Origin: Septoria linicola
Taxonomy: Eukaryota > Ascomycota > Dothideomycetes > Mycosphaerellales > Mycosphaerellaceae
Reading direction: 5' to 3'
Length of the DNA: 64,000 bases
Assembly (NCBI GenBank): GCA_024114885.1
Contig: CP099428.1
Coordinates: forward strand, 744,001-808,000
Shown here: positions 43,382 to 56,300 of the stretch, in pieces
Layout: each line of letters begins with the position of its first letter
Numbering within the stretch: position 1 is the first letter of the stretch
Notes under the pieces: model-generated
Database searches by the model: none
The model's input: only the letters and a program-made list of their open reading frames with translations
What the model was told of the DNA's origin: nothing
Program-made: the position numbers and the translations under genes

Positions 43382-46300
43382 ATGAAGTATCCTAATCCAG
43401 TCCAGATCTTGGCAAGCGCCAGTCTCTTTTTGCAGGCAATAGCGCAATCGCAGTGGCCGCTTCACAACAACGGTCTGAATGAAGTCGTACAATGGTGAGA
43501 GTGGACTAGCCTTTCTCCGAGTCGCTGCTTACAACGTGCTAGGGACCACTATAGCTACATCGTCGATGATCAAAGGCTGGTCATTTTCTCGGGCGAGGTG
43601 ATTTATTCACTGCAAGCATCATGAAGTATCATCACTGAATTTATCAGCTCCATCCTTGGCGTATTCCTGTGCCTGAGCTCTGGATTGATATCCTAGAGAA
43701 GATCAAAAGCGCTGGGTAAGTCGCCGGCTGGCTATCTCCGCATATTACTAACGGTGCTTGATTTCAAGGTTTAACGCCATTGCTCTGTACGAGCTCTGGG
43801 GTAAGTAGCGCTCTAATGTGGCTGAGCACTTGACTTATTTGAGTAGGATGGCATGCTCCCAACAATGAAACTCTTGACTTCGAGACAGGAGCTCACAGAT
43901 ATGGGCGAATCTTCGAGGATGCCAAGCGAGCTGGTCTCTATGTGATCTACCGTCCCGGTCCTTACAGCAATGCAGAAGCCAATGGTGGCGGTTTTCCTGG
44001 CTGGCTAACCACTGGTCAGTATGGTACACTGCGGAACAACGATAGCCGCTATACTGCAGCTTGGGAGAGATACTCTGGCAAAGTGGCAGATTACGTGAAG
44101 CCTCACCTCGTGACCAATGGCGGCAACATCATAATGTGGCAGCTTGAGAACGAATATCGTAAGTCCCGAATTGAGTGTCTCCCCCTGCTGTTCCTCTTCC
44201 GTGGCAGCTGGGGCTCCACCTGATCCAGAGACAGTGCGGAGATACGCGAGACACTGCTGAGACACCGCTGACCTTCGACCAATTACTTTTAGCCAATCAA
44301 TGGCTGGATCCAGACTTGAAGATCCCCAATGAGACCGCGATTGAGTACATGGAACTTCTGCAACAGAAACACCGGTCATGGGACATCGATATTCCTGTAG
44401 GTGAGGGTATCATATCTGCCCAAAGTCTTTAGCTTATATTCAGGCCTGTACCACCAAACTCCCCGCCCAGGCGCGAAATGATCTTGCACTAATTGCTTTG
44501 GAGACTTTGCTGATAATCTTAGTTCGCAGCTAACGCTCCCAACTTCCGGAGGAAGGCGTGGTCGAAGGACTACTCCAACGAACGTGGCAACACTGACGTG
44601 TACGGACTCGATCACTACCCTGGCTGCTGGTCATGCGACCTCTCCGAGTGCACAAGTGTCAATGGCTCGCCAGAACCTTACACGCTGTTCGACTACGTTA
44701 CACACTTCGAAGAAACTGCTTTGACACAGCCCTGGTTCCTACCAGAGTTTCAAGGTGGCTCTTACAATCCTTGGATCGGGCCTGCGGCAGGCTGTCGCGC
44801 GAACACTGGTCCGCAATTTGTCAATCTGTACTATCGCCACAATCTTGCACAAAGAGTCTCTGCTATGAATGTGTACATGGCTTACGGCGGAACGAATGTA
44901 CGTTGCCCCTATACCCGTTATGTCGACTAGCTAATTCGTACAACTAGTGGGGAAACACCGGATACCCCTTGTCGTCTACCAGCTATGACTACAGTGCCCC
45001 TGTGCAAGAAAACAGGCTCATCGCTGAAAAGTACTCCGAGTTTAAGCTATTTGGCCTCTTTCTGCGTGTGGCTCGCGACTTCACGAAGGTCGATCGTCTT
45101 GGGAACTCCACTACGTACACCACGTCTCCAGAAGTCATTGCAACCGAGCTCCGCAATCCAGATACCGGAGGAGCTTTCTATGTCACACGGCACGACCACT
45201 CTCCATCCACCTCGGTAACGCAATTCAAATTGCACGTTGATACCAGCATCGGCAAGTTGACCATACCATATTCTGATCACATTACCTTGAATGGCGTGCA
45301 GTCGAAAATCGTGGTCACCGACTTTGCTATCGGAGCTACAGGAAAGTCGCTCATATACTCCACAATCGAGGTACTAAGCTTGGTCGATTTGGGAGATCGT
45401 CAGGTCATCGTGCTCTGGGCTCTTCGTGGTGAGAGCGGTGAAGTGTTGTTGAAAGACTCCAAGCATTGGACAAAAGTTAGTGGTACATCGACTATCATTG
45501 AACAGCCCAGGAACGGCAGCCCCCATGTCGGAAGTACCGTATTGTTCACTGTGGAAGAGACGCCGCTCGTGTTGCTGTCTGACAACGGTGTCGAGTTGGT
45601 CATCGTTGATCGCGAAACGGCGTACGGTTTCTGGGCACCACCGTTGAACAATGACCCGCTGGCATGGGAGAATAGCACAGGTAAGCCAATTACCTTCGGA
45701 TCTTATGTGTCCAAGCTCGTTCGGCTAACCTTCACCAGTGCTCGTTCATGGACCATACTTGGTTCGCGGCGCGAGTGAACACAATGATACTTTAGCTATC
45801 CGTGCTGACTGGGCCGGTTCCACTAGACTGCAGGTCTGGGCTGGTCAGCATGTTTCGAGGGTGACTGTCAACGGCGAAGTCTACAATACAACCAGGTCTC
45901 CTACAGGGAGCTTGATCGCAGATCTACCAGTAGCTCAAGATACCATCGAAAGTATTCAAGCCTCGATTCAAGCACTGGACCAGTGGAAGGTTGCAGACTC
46001 TCTACCCGAGAAGGACTGTGATTACGATGATTCGCAGTGGACTGTAGCTGATCGTCAGTGGACACCAAACCCAAATCCTCCAGAGACATATCCAGTCCTG
46101 TTTGCAGACGAGTACGGGTATCAAGCCGGTAACCTCCTCTGGCGCGGGCGATTTGATGCAAGTGCTGCCGCTGTCTACCTTCGCGTGATTGGCGGGGCGG
46201 GCTTCGGATTCTCTGCATACCTCAACGGCAATCTCGTGGGGGTCTATCTTGGGAGTCACTCAGTGAAGGATGGCAACCTCACAATCAGCTTGCCGCAGCA

Positions 46301-47020
46301 CATCTTGAACAATGATAGCGACAATGTGCTTTTGGTGCTTCAAGACACTATGGGCAAGGATCAGCGTGAAGGCGCTCTCGATCCCCGTGGCATTCTCAAC
46401 GCAACGCTCATCTCACCTAATGGTGAAGCACTGCAATTTTCTTCGTGGAAGGTTCAAGGCAATGCTGGCGCCAACCAGCTGATCGAACCTGTGCGAGGAA
46501 CCTGGAATGAAGGCGGGCTGTACGCAGAACGTCTCGGATGGCATTTGAACGGCTTCGATGATAGTCAGTGGTTGTCTGGTCACCCGAAAACCAACACCAA
46601 GACTGGTGGGGTGCGTTTCTATCGCACAAATCTACCGCTCGATCTACCTCGAGGGCAGGACGTGAGCATCGCATTCGAGCTGACCACAGCGCCCCGAGCA
46701 AAGCTTCGCGCACAGTTGTATGTGAATGGCTACCAATTCGGCAAGATTATCCCTTGGTTCGGCAATCAGATCGAGTTCCCAGGTGAGCTAGTCCTCATGT
46801 GACTAATCTTGGTGTCCTTGCTAATGTAACAGTATTTCCTGGAATCCTGGACTACTACGGCGACAACGCAATTGGCTTGAGCATCTGGTCAATGGGTGAC
46901 AATGACTCTGCCGTTGATGTCAAGGTCAAAGTCCTGGGTACTCACATCTCTGCCCTTGATCTCGATTTCAATAGTGAGTATCTGCGCCCAGCTTGGGTCG
47001 ACAGGCAACGTTATGCTTGA
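43382..47020 (+). CDS. Secreted beta-galactosidase, GH35, ten exons
   Basis: Exons are 43382-43494, 43543-43597, 43648-43715, 43769-43800, 43847-44158, 44293-44400, 44530-44897, 44948-45680, 45739-46782 and 46833-47020, giving 1006 residues, the usual size of fungal GH35 enzymes. A signal peptide (LASASLFLQAIA) leads the chain. The barrel contains GELHPWRIP, YELWGWHAP, RPGPYSNAE, the acid/base Glu in MWQLENEY and the nucleophile Glu in LPEFQGG; later beta domains end in an RQRYA tail. Such enzymes release terminal beta-galactose from pectin side chains and hemicellulose. Introns are 46-58 nt except those before exons 6 and 7 (134 and 129 nt), where the splice choice is less certain. I chose 44293 because it rebuilds NEYPNQW and 44530 because it rebuilds VANAPNF. 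Confidence 0.85.
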
Positions 47021-47455
47021 GCAGCGAGTCGAAGATCAGTCGCCTGTTTGAGAACAAGGCATCGGCACTTGTGGTTCCTTGAAGGATGCGCTAGCGCAAG
47101 GCCTCCCACTAGGCGCACAACACTTCCACTCGAACATTAGAACAACCCGGTGAGGATGTGTCATATCGACTGTACCAGCAGTACCATAGATGACACAGCC
47201 ACTTGCAGCAATTCAACATCTGTTAATGCATCTCTAGTATAGAATGCGAAATGGCCTCTGCGCAACATTTGCTCAATCTGGAAGAAGTCTAATTCGGGAT
47301 GCTCACCAAAGCTTGATCAATCTTAGCGCAACCTACTTCTCACTAGTCGGGACTGCCAGTACGTCAGAGCCTTCGAGGGCTGCACTTCCCTTTGCCCTTT
47401 TCCTGCAGCTACCATAGTGCAGCTATCACGGACAAGTCGTCTGTCAGTCCGCAAA
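47021..47455. other. Intergenic region
   Basis: Nothing recognised. Confidence 0.4.
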
Positions 47456-49391
47456 ATGCAGAAGCACATATCAGTAGGCACATTGGTCAAGCTCTGGTTG
47501 TTAGTCACAGATGGTGTCGAGGGTGGCAGTCAAATATCGAACAATGCAACTCGAAGCTCAGTCACGACTCACAACGATGTTCACGTTTTGCAGCCCGACA
47601 CTCCAGTCACGGGTAGCGGGGACAGCTATGCCAGCAATTGTCAAGCAGCATTATGGTCATGGAAATCAGTTTCAGAATCGTATGGATCTGAGCATCCGAT
47701 CTGAACAACATACCAGACTCAGAACAGCGAGTACCAAAGTACCGGCACGGTGGATCCAGCATACACTTACACGAACTTCTCTGGTCCGGTATCAGCGACG
47801 AGTCTGACTACACTCTGTCGAGATGGGTATCCGAGAGTGATTGGAGATGGGAGCTACCTGGCTATCTCCACCACGACAGTACCCCACGGGACATACACGG
47901 TCACGACTACCGCGCCTCGTTCATTCACGACACCGATGCCGTGCTCCATAAACCCATCTGACTGTGCGAATCTCTGGCGATCATTCGCAAGCGCGACTTC
48001 TGTTTCCCTGGTCTTCGCCAACACCAGTTTCCCCGAACCACCATGTGCTCTGACTGGAACCTCTGTACCTTTCGAGGCCGTCGCATGCGTCAATACCTTG
48101 GGAGAAGGATATAGCTCGGGCATCATCGCTTCCAGTATTGAGCTGCTCTATTGGCCTGTCCGAACCGCAAGCCACTTCTGCACTCGAACGACATTTGACA
48201 TTACTGCCAAAGTGACTGTTTCAGGCCGTGATACTTTCCGACCCACGATCGAGGTAACACCCACAGGACCTCCGGCCACATTTGTCGCTGACGGCTTGAC
48301 CATTACATCGCCTACTGTTGCACTCTCTTTCAGTGCTCTTCGAAGAGGAGATGGATGTGGACCGACAATCGAACACACAATCCTTCCGATCCCGCCTGAG
48401 CAACTGTCAAGTGTCCGCGGTGCTCGAGTGGGATATTTCCAGGAGCCCTTCGAGTTCGCAGATCTAAACTGGATGTGTGAGTCGCCCAACGGCACTTTCA
48501 CTGTCCAAGACAGCAACGGAGAGAACTGCTATCAAGACGTCCAAGGTGATGCGTACTGGTGGGCAAGCCCTCAAGCAGACTGGTCTCGTGGTGATCGTAC
48601 CAAGATGACGATATTGAACAACTACAAGCCATATGTTGTGCCTGATCCCAAGTTTGCAACGGATGAGTTGTACAAGCTCTGGGGGACCAGTGCATTCTGG
48701 TGGGTCGTAAGTAGGCACAGTTCCTCTGCTGAGCCATATACTGACACGATTTGTACAGGACGGCGTCTTCGATCCTCCAATTGCACTGACTCAGGCTTCA
48801 GATGCCGCGGGCCCCACGCTACCAGGCGATTATCCCGCGCTCACTGCTGCTCCCACTGGCCTGGTTGCATCCTCCACAGCGGCCTCACCAGCTAACACAA
48901 TCACTGCTATGACTGAGCCTACCGCACAGGCTGATGAGCTCAATAACAATGATCGGCAGAGCACACGACCGGAAGCTAGCCTGCAACAAGGCAACCACCC
49001 AATAACAGGCATAGGGGGATTTATTGCATCGGGTCTAGGAACAATTCAAGAATCGTCGAGCAGTGCAGCATTTGTTTCGTCGATGGATCTTGCTTCAATG
49101 GAGTCGTTGTCATTGCCCACGGGAACAGGTCTGACCGCGAGCGGCGTGGGAGTTGGTGCTTCGAGCCAGCAGGCCACATCCCCACCTGACCAGTCTACAG
49201 CGTCAAAAGACAGCACAACATCGCTGGGGTCGCTCTCACCAAGTGTCGTGTCGATACCAATCAGCACGGTAGAGTCGGGGAGCTCAGCTGTAATCCAGGG
49301 AACGGAAAACACGAGCACACGGAACTCGTGCATCACGGTGCTGGCGCTTTGGCTTGCCGGCTCGGTGATACGAACAGTCTTGGCTGCCTGA
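47456..49391 (+). CDS. Secreted Ser/Thr-rich, probably GPI-anchored protein
   Basis: ATG 47456 starts a hydrophobic leader (ISVGTLVKLWLLV). A first exon to about 47690 contains NCQAALWSWKS. A second, from about 47720 to 48706, holds a Thr-rich segment (ISTTTVPHGTYTVTTTAP) and a Cys-containing globular part. A clear 52-nt phase-0 intron (48707-48758) leads to the last exon: a Ser/Thr-rich stalk and a hydrophobic tail (ITVLALWLAGSVIRTVLAA) preceded by small residues, as in GPI signals. The first intron is uncertain because no GT-AG pair that I tried gives both a strong 5' site and a kept frame. Likely a cell-surface protein; function unknown. Confidence 0.6.
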
Positions 49392-49500
49392 AGACCCGCA
49401 CATCGTCTCACAGTCAATGCTGATCCAACGAGTCTCCTCAATCTTGGGGTCTCGTAGTCGTTGCCGAGAAATCTTTGTCTTCCAGCTTACTCGCTACACG

Positions 49501-50979
49501 CTACGCAAGCCAGCGCCCTGCAAGCAGATTCCTGGCTCGCTGTCCAAGGAAGGATGGAGGCCAGATCTTCCAATATCCCAGCTCCTCAAATGGCACAACC
49601 AGGAACCTCAGCGCAAAGCTCATGAATAGCAGCACCCACGCCACTCGCAACATCCGTATCGCGATCTTTACTAGGGAGCTCGATCCCAGCACCGCATTCA
49701 CACCTCTCAACACCCTCTCGACAACAACAACGTCCACTAAAATGCCCACAGGCTGCACCCAAAAGAACCCACCAATCCTCCCTCTCAACTCCCAAGCACC
49801 CTTCCCATCTGGTCCCAACGGCTCCGGCGGCACCAAACCCATATGGGTCAACCCACTCAACCAAAAGGCACTCGCACAAATCATCGCATACCTCGCCAGT
49901 CCTCCTCTCTTCAACCGCAACTTCCTTGCCAAACCCCTCCCAGGCTCCGAAACAGCATGCCTCATCTGCTGATGCCACCATTTCCCCCACAAACCCCTCA
50001 ATCCTTGATCCAGCACAGCAGAAAACGGACCGAAATGCGGTCGGGGCCAGAGATGTGGCGACCAGGTATGTTTCGCTCCGGAAGAGGAATTGAGGATACA
50101 GGAAACGAGGACGGGAAGGAGATACGCCGGCAGGAAGAGTAGAGTCAAGAGGGCATAGACATACATCCCCAATGTCAGCGGTCGGAGCAGGAAAGCCGGT
50201 AGCCATCTGTGCAGAAGCAGCGGAATACTGAACCGCTCCGGGAAGATGAGCGGAAATGGAATGAAGTGCTCTCGATCTGCAGATCCGAGTCCCGTCCAAG
50301 GCGGGAAAAATCGTTCGTAGATGCGGAGTTGAAGAGCCAGTGGCATCCAGAAAAACACCGCCGGTAGCAAAATGATCAGAACATCCTTCACAAATTTCCT
50401 TCTCGTCTGCACGATGAACGGCTTCTTCTTCTGCAGAGCCTCCTCCCTCGTTCCCTTACCCTCATCCCCTCCATCCATAGTAGCGTCTACCCAACACGTT
50501 CCCGGCCTCTCACTAACCAACATCCCCACCCACCTCCCTCTCTCCCACATCGTCCCCTTTTCCGGAAACTTCCAAACCTCCACGGGCTCCACATCATCCT
50601 TCTCCACAACCCTCCCATAACACCTCCTCACGTCCCTGGAAAGCAACCACAACCAGCCCCACCACACCATATCCGTACTAATCACATCCGGTCCTCGCAT
50701 CACAATCATCGCGTGGAGACTACATGCTAGACTTGTGGGAAATACTACCCAGGTCAAAGTGGATTTAGGGAGGATGTGAGAGGGGAAGAGGAGGGATATG
50801 GGGAGGATGATGAGAGGAAAAAGATAGGATATGCTTTGGGGGCCGGGGATGATGTGGGTTGTTAGGTGGGTGTAGGAGGATTGTACATCGGCTAGGGAGG
50901 GGAGGGAAGACAGCATGGTGCTGGTCGAATTTTGATTTTCTTGTGGTGGGTTTGAGGGTCTGGATGGGAATCTGGACAT
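49501..50979 (-). CDS. MBOAT_2/wax synthase-like membrane acyltransferase
   Basis: A 492-residue intronless frame with many membrane segments (ISYLFPLIILPISLLFP, DVLIILLPAVFFWMPLAL, MYVYALLTLLFLPAYLLPVL, ICASAFWLSGLTHMGLV, RVAWVLLFMSFALRFLVV). The segment LRGLWGKWWHQQMRH matches the FWGRRWHQ-type motif of the MBOAT_2 (wax synthase) family, and the His in LSGLTHMG is at the place of the family's active-site His. Such fungal proteins move acyl groups to lipids or secondary metabolites; the substrate is unknown. It converges with the GPI-type gene. Confidence 0.75.
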   Translation of the reverse strand: MSRFPSRPSNPPQENQNSTSTMLSSLPSLADVQSSYTHLTTHIIPGPQSISYLFPLIILPISLLFPSHILPKSTLTWVVFPTSLACSLHAMIVMRGPDVISTDMVWWGWLWLLSRDVRRCYGRVVEKDDVEPVEVWKFPEKGTMWERGRWVGMLVSERPGTCWVDATMDGGDEGKGTREEALQKKKPFIVQTRRKFVKDVLIILLPAVFFWMPLALQLRIYERFFPPWTGLGSADREHFIPFPLIFPERFSIPLLLHRWLPAFLLRPLTLGMYVYALLTLLFLPAYLLPVLVSCILNSSSGAKHTWSPHLWPRPHFGPFSAVLDQGLRGLWGKWWHQQMRHAVSEPGRGLARKLRLKRGGLARYAMICASAFWLSGLTHMGLVPPEPLGPDGKGAWELRGRIGGFFWVQPVGILVDVVVVERVLRGVNAVLGSSSLVKIAIRMLRVAWVLLFMSFALRFLVVPFEELGYWKIWPPSFLGQRARNLLAGRWLA

Positions 50980-51412
50980 GCTAGGAGAAAGGGCTAGAAT
51001 ATGTTAGCAAGTGAGTCTGCAAATCAAATCATGATGTCATTGTCAAACTCAGCGAGCTCATACTGGTGATGTTGTTGATTTGAATCAATTCTTCGTGGTT
51101 ACTCCAAGCTCAATAATCATAAACTTGACCTGATTTGGGGGTATCGTGCTGTTCCTTTTCCGAAGACGCCCAGTCCATTGTGTACAGCTGATTCCTCGAC
51201 TCCGACTTCCTCTTGATCGTACCACTCTCCTCCTCTCGTCAGCCTTCTGTTTGCAAAACTTCCAACCTCCTCGCCTGCAAGCGTGCCTGCTCGGTGAGGT
51301 GCTTGATTCTTCCTTGGTCCATGATCAGATCCACGGACAATGTCATGCCCTTACCGGCCCTCCACAGCACACCATTTCCCTCGCCACAATGGAACACTGC
51401 ATCGCAAGAGAC
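50980..51412. other. Intergenic region
   Basis: Upstream region of the acyltransferase and 3' side of the next minus-strand gene; nothing recognised. Confidence 0.4.
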
Positions 51413-52908
51413 CTAATCCTGCTGCTTCTTGGCCTCCACCTCGTTATTCTCCTTGTTGTGCTCTGCTCCCTCATCCCAATTGCTGCTTCTGCGGCTCAGG
51501 TCGAGAGTACCTGCAGCACTCGTCTGTCTGAGAAGACTAGGCGTGTAAGTCGGCCCGCCAATGCTGCCAGGGATACTACCGTTCCTGGCATGGTGACCAC
51601 CGTCTCCGCGCTCAGTCTGCAGGCCGCTTCTTGCGTCGACACTTCTCAAACTCGCGACATCGTGCAAGCTCTTCGCGTCATACTGCGAGCGTGCGTCCAT
51701 TCCGCTGACTGATCGAGCATCGTCCTTGATATTCGTGATCGAACGTAGTGATTTCGCATCTCCAGGACGATTGTAGTAGGAGTTGCGTTCGGACTGCAGT
51801 GCAGATGTGTGAGTTCCAGGCATCTCTCTCGCCAGACCGGAGGAGGAGTAGACACTGGCACGTTCGGCCGAGGCAGTACCAGGAATACCACCAATGGACT
51901 GGCGCGAAGTCTCCTGTCCACCACTCAGAACACTCAGAGGTAGTGATTCGCGACTGCCTCCGAAAGTTGAGCCGGGAGCCAGAGCTCGCACAGATGCATC
52001 AGTGTCCATGCTTCGCCTGCGTCGCTTACTCGAGGAAGCCAAAGTGAGGATACTGGCATTGTCCGAGAGCATGTTGTTGGCGGTCGCGGAGTTGTAGGTC
52101 GCAGGCGTGTTCGCGATCGAGGCGGACGTAGAATCGGTATGTAAGTGGCGCGGAATGGCCGATGCAGTCACGGCAGCAGAGGGCGCTGGCGAGACGGGAT
52201 ACTGGTGAGAGAAGTCAGAGCCATTGGGCTGGCTCTGGCTGTTGTAGTGTGAGTATTGCGAAGGAGCATGACTGGCTGCAGCTGCTGCGTTCGAGGTGGA
52301 TTGAATCGTGGTCAAGGTGGTGGTCAAGGAGTGGTCGCTGTGGTTGGGTGAGCTGAAGGTGCTGTTCGCGCCCACTGTACTCAATGCGCCGGCTCCCGTG
52401 GATGTGGTCACGGCTCTGCTGTTCCCGGCCTCGCTGTGCACTGTCTCGGCATTTGTGGCCAATGTCGGCGCACCACTCTTGTTGCTGTGGCTGTTGTGTC
52501 CTTCGCGGTTCGGGCCTGAACTGTCGGGCAGAGAGGAGAACGATGCGCTTTCATACTGTTCGCGCGCCGAAGTGCCAAAGGAGGGCTGGCTCGCTTGGTT
52601 CGCTTCGTGGAGATGTCCTGACTGCGGGTATGGGTTGTTCTTGCCTGGGAGAGTGTTGTTCTTCCGATGTCTCAGGACGCCTCCGCCTCCGCCATGGGCC
52701 TTTTTCCCACTCTCGTCCTTCTTCTGGTCGTTGCTTTTGAAGTTGGTCAGCCGCTTGACGAAGTTGGCGAATGGTCTGCGCTTTGGAGGTCGCTCTGTGG
52801 AGCAAGTGTCAGTGGCTGCGTTGCGGATCCGGAGTGCCATTGCATGAGAAGGGACGAGACGAGACGACACTGACCTGCGGGACTGCTGGCGACTTCAGCG
52901 GTGGCCAT
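51413..52908 (-). CDS. Conserved fungal low-complexity protein
   Basis: Exon 1 (52908-52875) encodes MATAEVASSPA. An 80-nt phase-1 intron leads to exon 2 (52794-51413), which begins ERPPKRRPFANFVKRLTNF. The 471-residue product is Ser/Ala/Asn-rich and mostly disordered, with a conserved-looking island (ILTLASSSKRRRRSMDTDAS then ALAPGSTFGGSRESLPLSVL) and a repeated DA(R/K)S pattern (DARSVSG, DAKSLHD, DARSGLQ). Similar fungal proteins sometimes carry the label Ca2+-modulated cation channel polycystin, which nothing in this sequence supports. The basic stretches suggest nucleic acid or membrane contact. Confidence 0.7.
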
Positions 52909-53310
52909 TTGAGGAAGGATGATGGCTGGGTTGAGGTGGGAAGGCGCGATCGGTCGGTGGACACTGTTGGCGGGTGTGATGAGTTGCCGCCAGGAAGATG
53001 CTGGCGAGGACAATGAGAAGCTCAGCTGTGTGCTGTGACGCGCTTCGTTGTCGCCGTCGCCGTGTGCAGACGAGACGCCAGCAGGACTCCACTCCTCCTC
53101 CCCTGCATGCACACGGAAATCCGTGATGCAATTGCTCCACGTGCTTGCGTGCTGCTGTTTCAGGCTAAGTTAACTAACTGCAAACTCTCTCGATTCTCGT
53201 TGGACTGATCAACGGCCACTTGGTGCATCCGACTCAGCTCTTCACTCTCCGCTGTGGCGTCTGGCACATACGGCGCCCATCAGCATCTTAGCCAACATGC
53301 TAGCCCGCAG
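52909..53310. promoter_or_regulatory. Shared divergent promoter region with MLH3
   Basis: The low-complexity gene (minus) and MLH3 (plus) start from opposite sides of these 402 bp. The MLH3 frame is open from 53254 but without ATG before 53311. No specific motif identified. Confidence 0.4.
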
Positions 53311-56300
53311 ATGCACCTCGAGAACCAGGAAACGGCACCTGCCGCCATGAATGATCAGCCAGTGCCACTCAAACCCCAGCATGAGCCCACGCCTGCAACC
53401 GAGCCTGGTCGCATTCTACCATTGAGCCCCGATGCCATAGCCCAAATCCACTCCTCCAAGCACATCACTACCCTACAAGGCGTCATTGCCTCTCTCCTCG
53501 AGAATAGTCTCGATGCAGGAGCTACCAAGATTGATGTATCCGTCGACTGGAAGCGCGGAAGCTGCTCGGTCGACGATAATGGATCCGGTATTCCAGCTGC
53601 AGAGTTCCGTGAGGCTGGTGGTCTGGCGAAAATGTACTGCACCTCGAAGCGGTCTGCAGCTGGAATTGAAAATGGTTCAAAGCACGGCTCCACGGGCACC
53701 TTCTTGGCAGAGCTTGCCGCCATGTCCCTGCTCACCATCACATCCGTGCATCATCGCCAGACCACGATATCGGGCATGCTAACACTGCATCACGGGAGGG
53801 CCATCAGCCGTCAAACAACCAATACTGAGACCGCAGATTCTGCCAATGTGTATCACAAGCACGGCACAAGCGTGTCTGTACGCGATCTGTTTGGAAACAT
53901 GCCGGTGCGAGTCAAGCAACGCGCACTGGCCCACGACTCCGGCAACGAAGATGACAAAGCTTGGTCCGAGTTGCGTTACAATGCTGTCGCTCTTCTGCTA
54001 GCATGGCCTTGTCCTTGCGCTATTAGAATTCGAGATTTGGCTATCCAGAATCGAAAGTTCAATGTGACAAGCGGAAGCACTAGCGCCTTGACTGAGCGAA
54101 GCCTCGGTCAATTGACGGGTAGGTCTGTGAGACACGACTTACGAGACGCCCTTCCAGCCATTTTCCAGGCTTCGCTGGCGCCTCCAGAATCGCGGAGTAA
54201 GTGGGTACCACTATCTGCTTCCACATCTCTCGTCTCACTAAAAGGCATGATCTGCCTCGAGCCGGCGCCGACAAGACAGTGTCAGTTCATTGCTATTGGT
54301 ATATCGCCATACGGTCGTGGTGACAACCACCACGAGCTGTACCATGTCGTCCACAAGCTTTTCACAAACAGTAGCTTTGGAGGGCTGGAAGATGATGTAT
54401 CACGCACGGCTAGTGACAGATTGGGTGAGCATTCGGTCAAAGCACAAAAAGGCTTGGATCGACACGCAATGTATTACTTGCAATTGAGCTTCCGGGAGTC
54501 AGCCCGAGGTGGCGACATCGATCATGCTACCATGGAAGATGCGACAATGAAGAGTCTGATCGAAGTCCTTGAAGCTGCTATCCATGCGTGGCTAGAGAGC
54601 AACCACTTCCGGCCCCGAAAACGCCGAAGACGCAGAAATAACGAGCAGGATCGTCCGACTGCTTCTCGGAACGCGTCTCGACTGGCTTCCCCAACGCATG
54701 AGGTTATGTCAAACATTTCGAGGACCCCGACAGGTGGCGTTGATGCTGATGACGATGCATCGGCGGAGACCAGTGAGACGGAAGGACTGAGCAAGCGACG
54801 AAGAGTTATCGATTTGTCTAAGGACTTCACCTTGAGCCGCCCAGCTCCAGCTGACTTTTTGCTCGAAGACGGCGACTGGCATCACCGCAGTCGTGTCAGA
54901 CTCGGCCTGTTGCGAGCACTGCCTCAGCGAGCTGCATCATCAAGGCTAGCTTCATCGAATGAGCCCGGATCTAGCACGAGCGGGCATGACCTGGGAGCCG
55001 CAGTCAACAACATCAATGACCACGCGACTATCGCTGTCAACACATTCCGAGTCGCACCGCTGTCAGCCGGCGAGCTTAATGACAACAGGACGACGCCACG
55101 CCATACATCAGCTACAAGATCGCCATCTAGCGATGATTTTGGACTCATGGAGGACGCTGATCTTTTGACCGCAGAGACTGCCCCTCAAGATCATACCACA
55201 ATCTGGACTGATCCTATCAGTAAGCAAACATTCCAAGTGAACTCAAGGACTGGCGTTGTGCTCCCAGTGGCCGACAACGTTGCTTCCATCAGCGCTACAT
55301 GTACCAGTGCAGGTGAGTTGCGGCAACGGGCGGCAATAGACACCGCCGTGTCTTCTACTGGACAACCGATCAGCTTGTCTCGGCGCGAAGCTTTGGCGAG
55401 AACAATACCATCGACCTCTAAACATGAAAAGCAGAAATGGCTACCAGGCTTCTTGAGAGAGTGGAAGAATCCCATCTTTGCCAAACGGGACGAAGAAGCC
55501 ATTCCAACAGCTTCTATCAGTGGACCCGGACTGATCGAGCAGCTTGAGGAGGAGAGACGATGCTGCGTAGACGACAAGTATCATGGAGCTTTCTCCAAGC
55601 AAGGCGAGCAGACAAGCGGTGGGACTTCGTTGTCGAGAGCTGCGTTGAGACACGCCGAGGTCATTGGCCAAGTTGATCAAAAGTTCATCCTTGTGAGGAT
55701 GCCATCAAGTCAGGATGAGAACAATCTCGAGCACCATCTTGGCTTTGGGTCAACTCTAGTCCTCATCGACCAACACGCCGCCTCGGAGCGCGTCATTCTC
55801 GAAGACCTGCTCGCAGACATGATCGCGCCGACACCAATAACTACTACTCCTGGCTCAATCATCAAGTCCGCTTCCCTCATACAAAGCACAACCCGCGCCA
55901 AACCCCTCACATTCGAGCTCTCCTCACGCGAACACGACCTCTTCACTCGACACGAGGGCCACTTCCGACACTGGGGCATCACATACACTGTCCCACCTCA
56001 CACCTTCGCTAGCAGTCTCGACTCTCATGAACGCCCAGGAACTCAATCCCATCGCCTCGTAGTCACTCGTCTCCCTACCGCCATCGCAGAACGCTGTTCG
56101 AACTTCCCAACCCTCGCAATAGAGCTGCTCCGCGAAGAAATCTGGGCCTTGGAAGACCGTACTCGCAAGCCAACACGCCCCAGCTTGCCACCACCTCCCC
56201 AATCAGAGGGCGCGGCAGACTCACCGTCAGCATGGCTATCCCTTCTCCCCGCCATGCCAGCCAAAATGCTCAACATGCTTCACTCTCGCTCATGCCGAAG

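Noticed and set aside
53254..53310. MLH3 start at 53254
   Set aside because: The codon there is GTG; the first in-frame ATG is 53311.
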